Shown here: piece by piece, positions 33,140-44,749 of the stretch
Layout: the number at the start of each line of letters is the position of its first letter
Position numbering within the stretch: position 1 is the stretch's first letter
Assembly (NCBI RefSeq): GCF_026151205.1
Contig: NC_087073.1
Span: 13,411,837-13,475,836, forward strand
From: Bolinopsis microptera
Taxonomy: Eukaryota > Ctenophora > Tentaculata > Lobata > Bolinopsidae
Length of the DNA: 64,000 nt
Reading direction: 5' to 3'
Notes under the pieces: generated by a model
Databases searched by the model: none
The model's input: only the letters and a program-made list of their open reading frames with translations
Told to the model about the DNA's origin: nothing
Made by a program: the position numbers and the translations under genes

Positions 33140-33980
33140 TGCATAATATTATGTAGCGTTGGTATATATTACACTGTCATGTTATACTATAAACTTATTA
33201 GGGGAGGGAGAGCTCATAGCGGTCTGTTTGGACTGTAGAGAGAGTTCATACTTTCATACGACAATGTAATGCATGTTCACAAATATGATAGGCGGGTGTG
33301 GTGTTAAGGGTTAATTTCTATTGATAATTGTTTAAGATACTATTGTTTAAGATACCATTGGATACGTGAGGGCACTCCGAATAGAATTGCTCACCTAATG
33401 CAGGTTTTGACTCAACAGGTAAATACTCCTACCCTTTTTAACTGCGGCAGTGAAATCCCAGTTACATAATTGAAACAATTATGGCCCCTTATTGTGGGCA
33501 GAGTATGTGTCTTTGTTAAAGAGTCCTGATGTAAACTTATCTGAGTGACTGCATTAAAATAATTTAAGGAGAGTTCTCTTAAAACTTTAAGACAATAGGA
33601 ATAAATACTAGGACCTAATAAAATCAAAACAAAATGCAGCCACCTAATTTGTTGTTAAGCTTTCTCTTCCCCTACGATTGGCAAGTATTAGGGACTTAGA
33701 CCATTAAAAGTACCGTGCTGTAAACTACAACTTTTGCAAGGCATGTGGACTAAGTAGGTCAAGAGTACTCGACTTGAAAGTGGGTGTTGAGAATCCTCAA
33801 CTAAACTAAAGATAATGACGTCCAGAAGATGAGGCAGTAAAGTGAGTAGTAGAGGCTGAAGGAGAAAAAATGTCACAAAGAGATGGTGGAGAGAGCACTG
33901 TAATAACCATCTTTATGATAGTTCACCAATGGCAATTTGTGCTTTTGGAATAAATTGCCATCTTTTGTTAGAAATTCAGT
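32621..33980. other. Intergenic stretch with microsatellites
   Basis: A GT-rich microsatellite lies at about 32861-32891 and a long (CT)n at about 33077-33134, the latter bounded on the left by GTAAGAGTTACGGG, which also occurs at 32926. No exon was seen. Confidence 0.5.
33077..33134. repeat. (CT)n microsatellite
   Basis: About 28 uninterrupted CT dinucleotides. Confidence 0.97.
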
Positions 33981-34006
33981 GTCTGTTATTGACTTAAAAT
34001 TAATCT

Positions 34007-34181
34007 AGAGGAATTTAAAAAGACTAATAATATAGTAGACACAGGCAACTTTTGGGAAGTGTCAAATACAGTTTTAGAGAAGATCGAGGGTTTAAATTAT
34101 ATCGAGAAGAAGAAGCAACAAGTGCAATATTTACATAAAAATCTGTGTGTTGCTAAGAGAAAGGGAATAAATATCTCTTGA
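34007..34181 (+). pseudogene. LINE 3' tail remnant
   Basis: The frame reads EEFKKTNN, NFWEVSNTVLEKIEGLNYI and CVAKRKGINIS followed by a stop, the same end as the LINE at 26016 (HYWELSYDIFDRI, PLVAKRKKVNI). Only the extreme 3' end survives. Confidence 0.7.
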
Positions 34182-34566
34182 ATTTTTAAAATGAACAGTT
34201 TTTTAACTTGTTTACTCATTAATTTCATTTCTACTATACTGTAAATAAGTTATGACAGTTATGTTAGATTTTGTTTGTTTTTTTGATGTCGAAGGCTGTG
34301 AAATGTTCACAGTTCTGATAATGAAGAAATCAGAAAGAATGTTTAAAACTAGTGATGATGTTTTTGTCATTATTCTTAATATAATCTAATCTTTAATCCT
34401 TTTGTAGTTGTGGCAGGTGGCCTATGATGTTAATATGTAAAATTTATGTTCTCATACACTACAATGCAAATGATATATGATGCTCAAAGCCCTTATTAAA
34501 TCACCAGACCATCTATAATATGTACTCTAATATTTAAAGCTAGCATCAATCAAGAACAAGACGTTA

Positions 34567-37500
34567 ATGGTGAAAAAGCTAAGTCTTGCCACATCAACTC
34601 AAGAGCTAGAAGAGAAGGCAGAAAATGTGCGGATTGACGAGAAGTCTGATGAGGCAACGTAAGTTCTAATTGTGTTGTTTGTTATTACTTTCAAGTGCTT
34701 TAGTTGTACTTTATCTCTTTATATTATATCATACTAGAAAACCCGTGGTCACAGGGAGGAAGCTAATAGTATTTTTTGTCAGTAAGTTTAAATCGCGTCA
34801 AAAAACATCCTACACAACCGAAGATACACCTGATATAGCCAATTAAAATGGTGCTCGCACTGCACTAAACACAACGTAATATCAACAAAAACGATAAAAA
34901 ATGCCGTTTTAACAATCTTTGCACGTGCACGTGCGTGTAACAACCCTCGTTACCATGGTTACTACGCAAGTTCATATTTTTCGTTTGTTTTGCACGTGGG
35001 CGGTCGTACAGACAGACAGCAGAAAGAATTTTCTGAATTATAGTAGAGATATTATGTACTAGAAACCCGCTAGTCGAAAGTTTTGTTCGAAGAAATTAAG
35101 AAAATCATTTATGTTTAAATTTCTTTAATCTCTTCACCATCTAGAGATCTAGCTCTAAGCTCTGCACTGTAGAAAATATGGATTTTATTTGACGATGACA
35201 ACAACGTTATAAAGTTATAAACATTTGGATTCCCTAATCGATACCTTTAAGCGCATCAAAAATATCAATCACAACCATTGAAGTTATGAATAGTTATAGC
35301 GTGAGCGTTAATGTGAGCTAGTCATGACGTAGCATAAAGCATAACTAAGTGCGTTGCTAATCTGTTCTTGCTTGCGCACGCGCAATCTCTTGCTGTTGCT
35401 ACGCAACAATGCAGTTAACCTTAAAATAACGCCATTATTCTAACGTTTATTTTACCTCACTTCTCAATTATCTCGAAATTGATTTTATTGTTGTTTCTGA
35501 TAGAGGGGAGTGATATCTATCAGCTGCTTTTAATCCTATGGAAAAATATTGTTCCTAGCCGAAATTATCGCTGGTTAAAGGTCAGCGCTTGTGTGTAATT
35601 GTATTGATAATTTTTATGAAGACCCCCGGCCCCTTTAAGTTTACACACAATTCTTTGTTCTTGTAAGTGTAACCTCGGTTTGATAATTATACTTAAAGAC
35701 TCCTTCTAATTGCAGGTTACTTCGTTACATAAAATCAGCAAACGCGGTTTACACAAATGCTGAATCTGTCTACAAGAAGGGAGATGAGGAGCAAGCATAC
35801 ATCTACTTTGTCAAATTCTTCCATGTGTACTCACAACTTCGCAGCACTATTGCCTATATCAATAAAAACAAGGCAGTTTTGGTTAGTAATTTGTACGCAA
35901 CCAGTTTCCCCAAAATTATCAACTCTGGATGTCACCATAATTATTGTTTTAATACCTAGCTGCCTGCATCATACTGCCTTACGTTTAAGGCAAATCTTAG
36001 GTTGAGTTTTGATTGCATGTAAAAGTATTGTAATTACATATGTACATTGTATATTGTATGTACATATCATTGTCATATTGAACAGTGTTAATGCATTGCA
36101 GAAAGAAGCAAGTAGGCTGCTCCCTATAACCAAGTGTAAGACTGCATTGGATAGAGCTGAAAAGCTGAAGAAATCTCTCACAAAGAGATATGATGAGCGA
36201 GATGCAATAAAGCTAAGAGGTTTGAACGATAAAGAATATTGTTAGATTCCAAATTTGGAGGCCCACGTATCTCAAACAATATAAATATGTATAGATACAA
36301 GACAGAATTGATTGAAGTTGGTAAACATTTTAGAATCTAATCTAAAATCAAATCAAATCAAGAAATTAAAAATGTATGTCACAATTCTCAGAGAAGTTGG
36401 ATAAGGAAGAAATGAAGAAGTTAGAGGAGCAGAGAGACAGGGAGTTGGCAGAGTTGGAGAGGTTAAAGCTGGAGGCAGCACAGCCTGCTGTCGACGCAGC
36501 TACCCTTTTTAACAGCGTTAGTGTTATCATAACACTGTTATGATTTACACTTCATAGCATTGAAATTATCAATTTATTTTTTTACATTCATCTGAATCCA
36601 GAGAAAATAAGATGTTGCAGTGGAGCACGGCTCCATTTTAGTGCTGTACTAATTGCACTGAGTTCTTAGCTGCTACAATAGGAACATGTGGTCCAAAGTC
36701 GAAAAAATATTTTTTGCCAGTGGTTTTTCTCTGCACCACCCCTTGCCCACCAGAGCGCCTAGTGACTAGTCTATCGTAAAATTGAGGTTAACATATTTTA
36801 TCAATAATCAGTCTTTTGAACTGAAACTACCTTCTCCTAGAGCTTTTATACGTTCCATCTCAAATTTGCAACATAATGTTTTGCTTCTAACTCTTTTTAT
36901 GAGGTTAACTGTTGAAAATTCCGTGACGCGCACTCATATCTTTGCTTTGGAGCAAAAAAAATCAAAAGTCGCTACATATTGCTATTAGACATGACCTTGA
37001 AAAACACTGCCAAGTTACAAGGTCTCATGTCGTAAACTGTAAAAGAAGATAGATTTCGTTTTAAGTTTTTGATGCACAATATATCCAGATCAGAAATTTT
37101 CATTTTGGTGAGGACAAAAGCATTTAAAGCATTAAAAAATTAACCCCCCCCCCCCCCTTAATTGTGGCCTTAACAATGAGACTGATGAGTTTGGCACATG
37201 TAAGAGCATTCACATTTTACTCCATAATGTACATGATACGTATGAGTTGTTTTCTTTGTTTGCATACATAACATGTATGTATTATCACGGTTTATATAAT
37301 ATGACGTGTAATGTACTTATCACATATTATGTACTGTGATTAAACTGTTAGTGTAACATGTAGAAAACTCGATCTTACTTCTATTATCATAGAAGACACC
37401 TGTATACTGTTATATTCTTGTAATTTTGTATGAAAAGTTTTCAAAACAAATACAAACTCACTTTATAATTATAAACAATGCTAAAATTAACTTGTTCCAT

Positions 37501-40500
37501 TGAGTGTCCATAATAAAATTAACACTAGGTATTATTTCAGACTGCCTTCTCAACGCCGTTAGTTCCCCTTGGTCAATCCGCTAAAGGTTAAGTTATTGTG
37601 TTTTTTAATCATGTTAAATGATCGTAAAGTTCAAAATTTGCTAAAATATTTGAAATATGAAGATTAGGACTAACATATTTTAGGAAACTTACTTTGATGT
37701 TTTACAGATATCATCCCTAAAGAACCATACATCAGTGCCATAGAATTAATGCACATCATTGAGGCGAAAATGAAGGTTAGTTAGTTGTGACTAAATGAGT
37801 TTTAACTTCTTCAATTTCTACCGTATTTTCCCCATGGTTTCAGGGAAGAAGATGTTTCTTAAACATTTGTAATCGAGACAATATGGAGATATCTATTTAT
37901 CACTTGCTAAATTGCTCCTTGATCTACCGTAAACAAACATCTCCAACATTATCAAACTACTTTTACAGGTTTTACTGATAGACATACGTACACTGGAGGA
38001 GTTCAAGAACAGCCACATTATCCATGAAACTGTTATTTTCCTTTCCAAGGATTACCTCGACATCAACACAAAGTAAGTGTGTTGGAAACATTGAGCCCTC
38101 ATCAGAGTAAACTCCAAGTTAGCAAAGATATTTATTTCACTAGATTAGTCAGATACATAAAATAGATTAAAATATGACGTGCTGTTTCAGACTGACCAGC
38201 AGTGAAATAAGGGAGCTGATTTTGATGAAGGAGCACAAGTTACTGTGGGACAAGAGAAGTTCACATGACGTCATAGTTATATTCGACTCAGACAGTCAAT
38301 ATAACTCAGTAGCTGAATTGTCCAATGCTCCTATAAACATTGTCCGAGAGTGTTGTACTGACTGTCTAGACCCTAACTTTATCAACTCTGATCTACCTAA
38401 GGTAATTAATTTAAGGTTAACGTGCTCAACTTAATGTGTAACAGTGTGTGACAGTGTGTAATAGTGTGTAACAGTGTGTGACGGTATGTAACAGTGAGGA
38501 TACTTTTGAGTGTAAACTCATTAATATTGAATTTCAGGTTCTGGATGGAGGATACGCATCTTGGGTATATCATTTCCCAAAACACTGCACCAACCCAGAT
38601 AGAGCTAGGAAAGTAAAGCCAGCTAAAGCGAAGGTGCGACATTCAGCACCAGCATCCTTGCTACCTCTTACTACTGTCAAAGCGGCTGCTATCTACCCTG
38701 AATTGAACAAAGACACAGAACCTAAACCTTTACCTCCTGTCCTCGCAGTGGAGGATCTAACACCTACTATTGATACAAATGCAACAGCGGCAGCCTTGGC
38801 AGCGGCAGCAGCAGCCTCAGCAGCTAGTCAACAGTCAGTGGTAACATGTGGCAATGTTCAGATCAGTATGCCTCAGTCGCCCCAAACTATCCAAATCAAT
38901 CAGTGGAACCAGGAAAAACACGTGATGCCAACCAGTAGTATGGTACCTGGACACCAGGAGCTCAGACACAATATACCTCCTACCTCCCAGTCAGCACTAT
39001 CTTCATATCAGACTCCCAGTCCCCCTCCGGTAGAGTTGAGAACCCATGTTAAACCTAGTAGAAGTGATGGCAGTCTCAAGATAACAGATATTTACGAAGG
39101 TACTCCACCTCCTCCTGTGCCCCAGTTTGTATCTCCTACTCCTCCTTTGTCTGCTGCTGTAGAGGTTCCCGGCGGTGTGTCACAGAGCACATCTCAGCCT
39201 AATATGGTTTGTTATATTTCTCATGATCACTTGATCAGCTAATTTTAGCCTTATCTTAAATCACATTTCAATATTATGATATTTAATAAAACCTAAGATT
39301 TGCAAGTTTGAGCTCCCGTCAAGATTGTAATTCAATACCTGCTGTAATTATATTAACCCCAAACTTGGCAGATTCGTGAGGAAACTGTTACGACGTTTCC
39401 AGCGAAAGTTCCTCAAACCAAACCTCCTGATCCGATATACGCTCAAGTTGAGGTCAGGAGAAAGGTCCCGAGCAACATTGTCGCTCCTACCAACACTAGT
39501 AAACCTTCTGTTGAATACGCTGATATCAGGTCAATTCAGCCTGCTGCAGATAAACCTGCTGTAGATAGATCCAACAAACCAAAAGAGTAAGTTGTTGTCA
39601 GTTACCTTTTCAGCTGATCTACAGTAGTACTGAAATGCTTTAATGGCCAACGTTGAATTTTAAGTGAATAAGTTAAATCTAGAATATTTTCTGCGTATTT
39701 GCCTAATAAATCAATTACATCTTTTTCAGAGCTCTTATCCAGTCAGTTCAGCCTGCAGCTAGACCTAACAGAGCACCAGTGGACCTTACAAAACCTCCAG
39801 CTTACATAACTCAACCTCAAACCAATACTAACCAACCCCAACCAGTACATCTCTCACAACCACAGAATCCATCTCAGCAACCACAACAACCACAACAACC
39901 ACAACCACCGCTTTTTACACCCAAACATCAAGCTCAGCAACCAAGACCTTCACCACAACCTCAACCACCACAACCACGCCCTTCACAACCTCAACCACAA
40001 CAACCAAGACCTTCACAACCCCAGCAACCACGCCCTTCACAACCACAACAACCACGCCCACAATCCACTCAATCCCCACGACCAGCACCACAATCACCAC
40101 CAGCTCGCCCTCAAAACAGTCAGCCATCTGCTCCAGTAAAGAATCCCACTGTGAACAGAGTGGTAAAACCGCTATCAGCCAGAGCTCTTGAAGAGAAGAA
40201 CATGAGAATGATGCCCGCCTTTGGCTCTGTTCAAATGGGAACATGTGGTTTAAAGAATATTGGTAACACGTGTTTTATGAACGCAGTCCTACAATGTTTA
40301 TCTTCCATTGCTCCTCTTACGCAGTACTTTGTATCTGGAAGATACAAGCACGAAATCAATCCAGACAATCCGCTGGGAACAAAGGGGCTGGTAGCTGAGG
40401 AGTATGCGTTTCTGGTTAAAGCCATGTGGTCGGATAGGTTCAGACATCTTGCACCAAAGGACTGGAAGGAGGCTATTGGACGGTTCAGACCGCAGTTTCT

Positions 40501-41470
40501 AGATTATAGCCAGAAGGATAGTCAGGAGTTTACTAGTTTTATGTTGGATGCTTTACACGAGGATCTCAACAGGGTTAGTTATTTATGTAATTAGTTAATT
40601 AATTATTCAGCTGATTAACTAATCATTTTGAGATGCATCGCCTTAGCACGAGAAGGATTTCAACATTTATCTAAAATCAGCATTTATTCGATAATTATTA
40701 TATGCACGGGAAAAAAAACAGTTCTTATCATATATCCTGAATCTTGATGTGTCTTCAGGTCTTGCCAGCGGAACGAAAGAGGCAGCCAGAGATAGACTTC
40801 TCAAAGATGACTTACAAAGAGGGTGGAAATGCAGCATGGGAATGCTACACAGCACGGAATAACAGCGTCATTGTGGACCTGTTTCAGGGACAATTCAGGA
40901 ACATTACACGGTGTCTGCGGTGTGGCTACGAGTCTGTTACATTTGATACCTTCATGTACCTCACAGTGCCAGTAGGTAAATCTCGCACCAATCTGGCGAG
41001 CTGTATTGAGAACTTTTGTCAGACAGAGAAGATAGAATGGCGGTGTGACAAATGTCACGTGATGGGAGACGCAACTAAGGACATCACTATCTGGAGGCTA
41101 CCTACCATTCTGGTGGTCATTCTTAAGAGATTCAGCTACACGGGCATGTGGCGGGACAAGATCACCACTTTTGTGGACTTCCCAATAACCAACTTTAGAG
41201 CAGTGGTAGGGGAAGTTAACTGGGTCTCTAACAAGGAGGAAGGTAGGATCTACAGACTGTTTGGAGTGACAAATCACACAGGAACTCTGGAAGGGTGGCC
41301 ACTATATCGGGTGTGCTCGGAATCCACTGTCAGGTGATTGGTTTACATATGATGATCACGTCATAAGACCAATGAAAGCAGATCAGACGAGGAAGAAGGA
41401 AGCTTATCTTCTATTTTACACGAGTGTCAATGAAAGAGATGATATCAGGCAACTCAACTTTAAAGGATAA
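34567..41470 (+). CDS. USP8: USP8 (UBPY) ubiquitin-specific protease, 12 coding exons, one frameshift
   Basis: Endosomal deubiquitinase that trims ubiquitin from receptors at ESCRT-0. Exons: 34567-34658, 35716-35881, 36102-36219, 36392-36516, 37541-37586, 37708-37775, 37969-38072, 38191-38401, 38538-39206, 39372-39586, 39730-40573, 40759-41470. All phases agree and give about 1122 residues (human is 1118). Exons 1-4: N-terminal helical USP8 dimerisation/MIT-like region and coiled coil. Exons 6-9: rhodanese-like domain ([11 protein letters not shown] to [10 protein letters not shown]). Then a Pro/Gln-rich linker with two matches to the STAM-SH3 motif PX(V/I)(D/N)RXXKP (PAVDRSNKP near residue 595, PTVNRVVKP near 744). 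Exons 11-12: USP catalytic domain with GNTCFMN (Cys about 786) and Zn ribbon CLRC/CDKC. A GGG at 41293-41295 has one G too many: the frame breaks just before GGHY, and correct sequence through YDDH to TAA at 41468 resumes one base later. Assembly error or a broken allele. Confidence 0.95.
34733..35065 (+). repeat. Candidate short element in USP8 intron 1
   Basis: TACTAGAAAACCCGTGG near 34733 recurs as TACTAGAAACCCGCTAG near 35058. Between them are GACAGACAG and CACGTGCACGTGCGTG segments. The repeated border suggests a short interspersed element, or two in tandem, sitting in the intron. Confidence 0.35.
41278..41310 (+). other. USP8: USP8 frameshift at the catalytic histidine
   Basis: The reading frame before this point is GGA ACT CTG GAA, followed by GGG TGG C; removal of one G restores GGT GGC CAC TAT (GGHY). 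As written, the ORF runs on only to a stop at 41335. A G-run is a common place for sequencing or assembly indels. Confidence 0.9.
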
Positions 41471-42351
41471 TCAGCTAAAAGCTCAGCTCTTGTGAGAACA
41501 AACTATTTGATTTGCTTTGTTACCTCTAGCGGGAAAAATAATTTGATATGCCATGCCGGTTGCCGAATCTAGTGAACAGTGACCTGCGTGAAGATGATGG
41601 TATCACTTCGCCCAAATGTACACTCTGCTACTAGAGTAGCTAGTCTCGGAAATAATTGCGCTGCTGAAATTACCATCAGATATTCAGCTTTAAATGAACT
41701 TATGATTCTTGCGAATTCATGATAAACTTATACGGGTGGACTTGTTTCTATTTGATGTGGCTTCAATGAGAGTTTGATTCATATATTTCAATTTTCTTTC
41801 GTGACTGTTTACTTTTATACGGTTTTCCCCCCGATTTTTTGTGTAGGAGTAGGTTAGGTTATATAAACATTAAACATTTTATTGCTCGTTACTAACAGCA
41901 CAGAGTTTATTTAAAAAAGAATTTAATAATTAATGTTCAATCTTGGTCGGGACACATTCTGATTGTGAACCCACTTTTGAGTATACTAAAGTGTACCTGA
42001 CCAACTTTGTTATGTATCACAAGCAACGATTTATCATCATTTAGATTTTTGCACCAATAAAATAAATACAGTGTGTTTTTCAATGTGAATACTTTGTTTT
42101 TTGATTTCTGTAAATTGTATATTTGATCTGATTTGACTAAAAAAGTGTACTTTTAATTCTACCCGTACCTCTCAGATAACGTTTGTAATAATATTAAAGT
42201 TGTTTTATTACACTTTTGTTACCGTACAAAAAAACACGGTATTTTAATTTTCAGGTCTCCCTCTTTGAGTGGTACACCAAATAACTAATTAATGATATTT
42301 TCACCATTTTAAAAGTTTAACCACTCTCACTAAAACTTCAACATTGCTAGG
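41471..42351. other. USP8 3' flank and TMED2 upstream region
   Basis: A polyadenylation signal AATAAAATAAATA starts at 42056, about 590 bp after the restored USP8 stop, and is the likely USP8 3' end. The TMED2 start codon follows about 290 bp later, so its promoter must be compact. No TATA box was evident. Confidence 0.5.
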
Positions 42352-43673
42352 ATGTTTATAGTGTGGGTAACTTGTCTGTTAGTGCAGCTCCTGCCTGCAT
42401 ACTCTTACTTCATCAGTATTGAACCTAAGAAAGAGATATGTTTCTATGATACAGCCGTTAGTGGCACTAAAATGAGCCTCACTTTTGAAGTGGCTGAGGG
42501 TGGCTTCCTCGACATCGACGTAAGGGTATGTCGCTTACATTTTACGCTAATTTGCATGACAATTACGTATTTGCATGAGCATTAAATCTGCTTACACTGA
42601 CACAGGTATTGGCAAGGGACCAATTGAATTACCAGTTGTACAACTGAAGAGTAACACGTGTTTGTCATTACCACTCCTCTTCACGGTTATTGCTCTGAAT
42701 ATTTATATAAATATTTGTATAAACTCTATTACAGATATCTGGTCCTGAAGGTAAAACTGTTTACAAAGGCTCACGGGAGAGCAGTGGCAAGTACGCTTTC
42801 AGCGCCTACATGGACGGAGATTATAAGTACTGTTTTGGTAATGCTATGAGTAAGATGACTAGTAAAGTTGTAAAGTTTAGTATGGATATTGGGGAAAAGC
42901 CGAAACACGATAATGGCGACACAGTCGATCAAGGTTTGATTATCTTAGAATATGCAATACTCAACTTCCGGTTAATTCCTTAGCCAAGATTAAAGATTTT
43001 TATCTCCACGCTGTGCAAATTTTACTTTTTACAGGAAATGGTTACTTTATTGTGGAACACAGTAAAATGTTCCAGTGAATATAACTGTAAACAGTGAAGT
43101 GTTATTCTAGTTTTGTACGTGTCATATTTCAGACCATGATAAATTAGCAGAACAACTTGAACAGCTGAGTGGACAACTAGTGGCTGTTAAACATGACCAA
43201 GAATACATGGAAGTCAGGGATAGAACCCATTCTATGAGTATGTATTTCACTATTTGTGTCAACAATCGACACGTGTTTGATTGATTTAATTATTTAGGTC
43301 ACCTTATCAATTATGGCACGCAGTAACTGTCACAAATTGTTTGTTAGTTAGCGTACGCCGCGATGCAAAAAAGAAAGACTAAAGTGTTTTCTAAGCATAG
43401 CTGAACGTACTCCCGCCGCGCGCCTACAACAAATATAAACAGAAACTGGACACGTCTCTCACAGAAATGTACTAAAAATGCTCTAGCTGGTGAATTTTCT
43501 TCGTTTTACTTAAACCTTTGTCCGCTGATCTCACACACAATCTTTCAGTAAACGGATCTACTAATCAGAGGGTGGTATGGTGGGCTTTCTTCGAAGCTTT
43601 AGTACTACTGGCAATGTCTCTAGGACAAGTTTACTATTTGAAACGATTCTTCGAAGTGCGGCGAGTTGTCTAA
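42352..43673 (+). CDS. TMED2: TMED2 / p24 family cargo receptor, 4 exons
   Basis: Type I membrane protein of the p24 family. It cycles between ER and Golgi in COPII and COPI vesicles and helps sort cargo such as GPI-anchored proteins. Exons: 42352-42525, 42735-42933, 43133-43237, 43549-43673, in phase, 200 residues (human TMED2 is 201). Residues 1-19 form a signal peptide. The lumenal GOLD domain follows, with its two Cys (EICFYD, YKYCFG) and the TMED2-like [20 protein letters not shown]. Then come a coiled coil ([26 protein letters not shown]), one transmembrane helix ([18 protein letters not shown]) and the tail [10 protein letters not shown]. That tail carries the FF COPII/COPI signal and ends exactly as in TMED2. 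Introns are 199-311 bp. It lies between USP8 and convergent LIS1. All expected parts are present. Confidence 0.97.
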
Positions 43674-44749
43674 GACAATTATGTCGTAGGTTGCACTTAA
43701 TAATGATTAAATGCCATTTGTAACTAAGTTTATTTTCAGTAGCATGTATATTGGGCCGTTTTAATTATGTCAATGGGTTTATAGTTGTTTTCCTTTATTA
43801 GATTGTGTTTTGGTGAGGGGGAAGGTTTACTTTTTTTATATAGAATACAGCCGAATCTGGTTAGTGATTTCAAATCTTTAGCTTAGCATTTTATTAGAAA
43901 ATGTTACCTTTTAGTAAATTACGGAATAAATTGTTATCATTCACTCGATTATGTTTATTCTGCATGCCTTTCTGAAGTGCATGGTTTATAGCAAGCATGG
44001 TTTCGGATTATTAATTTTTGATTAACGGCTCAATGGTACTGATTGCATTTATATTTATAGAGGTAATTCATAATCCCGATTTCAACTTTTAGAACTCTTA
44101 AGAGAGGAAGCACATTGAAATATATTTATTTAAACCATTTAATCTTAACCTTGTTTTTATACCGGAAATAAAACCATGTTTCAATTTGATGGAAATGTCA
44201 AGAATCTCTACAATTAACAATAGCATACCAAACCAGACCGCATTCTTTCTTTGAGCAACCTAATTGAACCAAATTTCGCAACCACATCGACTGTGCATCC
44301 TAATAATTTCACACTTAATCATATGACGAATAAAAATCGACGTTAAATTAGAGTACATACTAAAAGTAAAACAGCTGGATCAGTAGATAAGAGTTACAGG
44401 GTATTATGCGAAAGTCTGTAACTACAAACACGACTGAACTTACTTTAACTAACATCCTCCAAACTTACTTTCAAGTTATAGAAATTAATAACTGCCCAAA
44501 CAAGTTATAAAACCCATTAAAACATTTTCACGTTCTGATCACAAAAAGAAAGAGTTGGGATGTACGATAGTATTAGAGAAAAATGTCCCAAGCAAACCAC
44601 TACAACACCTTTCCGTCGCCGCGAGTCATAGAAAAATCCTACAAAAGTCTGGAGGCGTGACCTTGGTAAAACCCCGTGCAGATCTCGTGTTCGAAATAGC
44701 GGTTCTCATGGCTACAATCGCCGTGGAAACGTATTGGTAATATTCAAAA
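43674..44749. other. Convergent 3' flanks of TMED2 and LIS1
   Basis: TMED2 signals AATAAA at 43925 and 44167 (plus) are candidates. The nearest minus-strand AATAAA after the LIS1 stop is at 44125-44130. The two 3' UTRs may therefore overlap around 44.12-44.17 kb. No exon was seen. Confidence 0.4.

Noticed and set aside
39915-40244. Minus-strand Val-rich ORF
   Set aside because: Antisense shadow of the Pro/Gln-rich USP8 linker.
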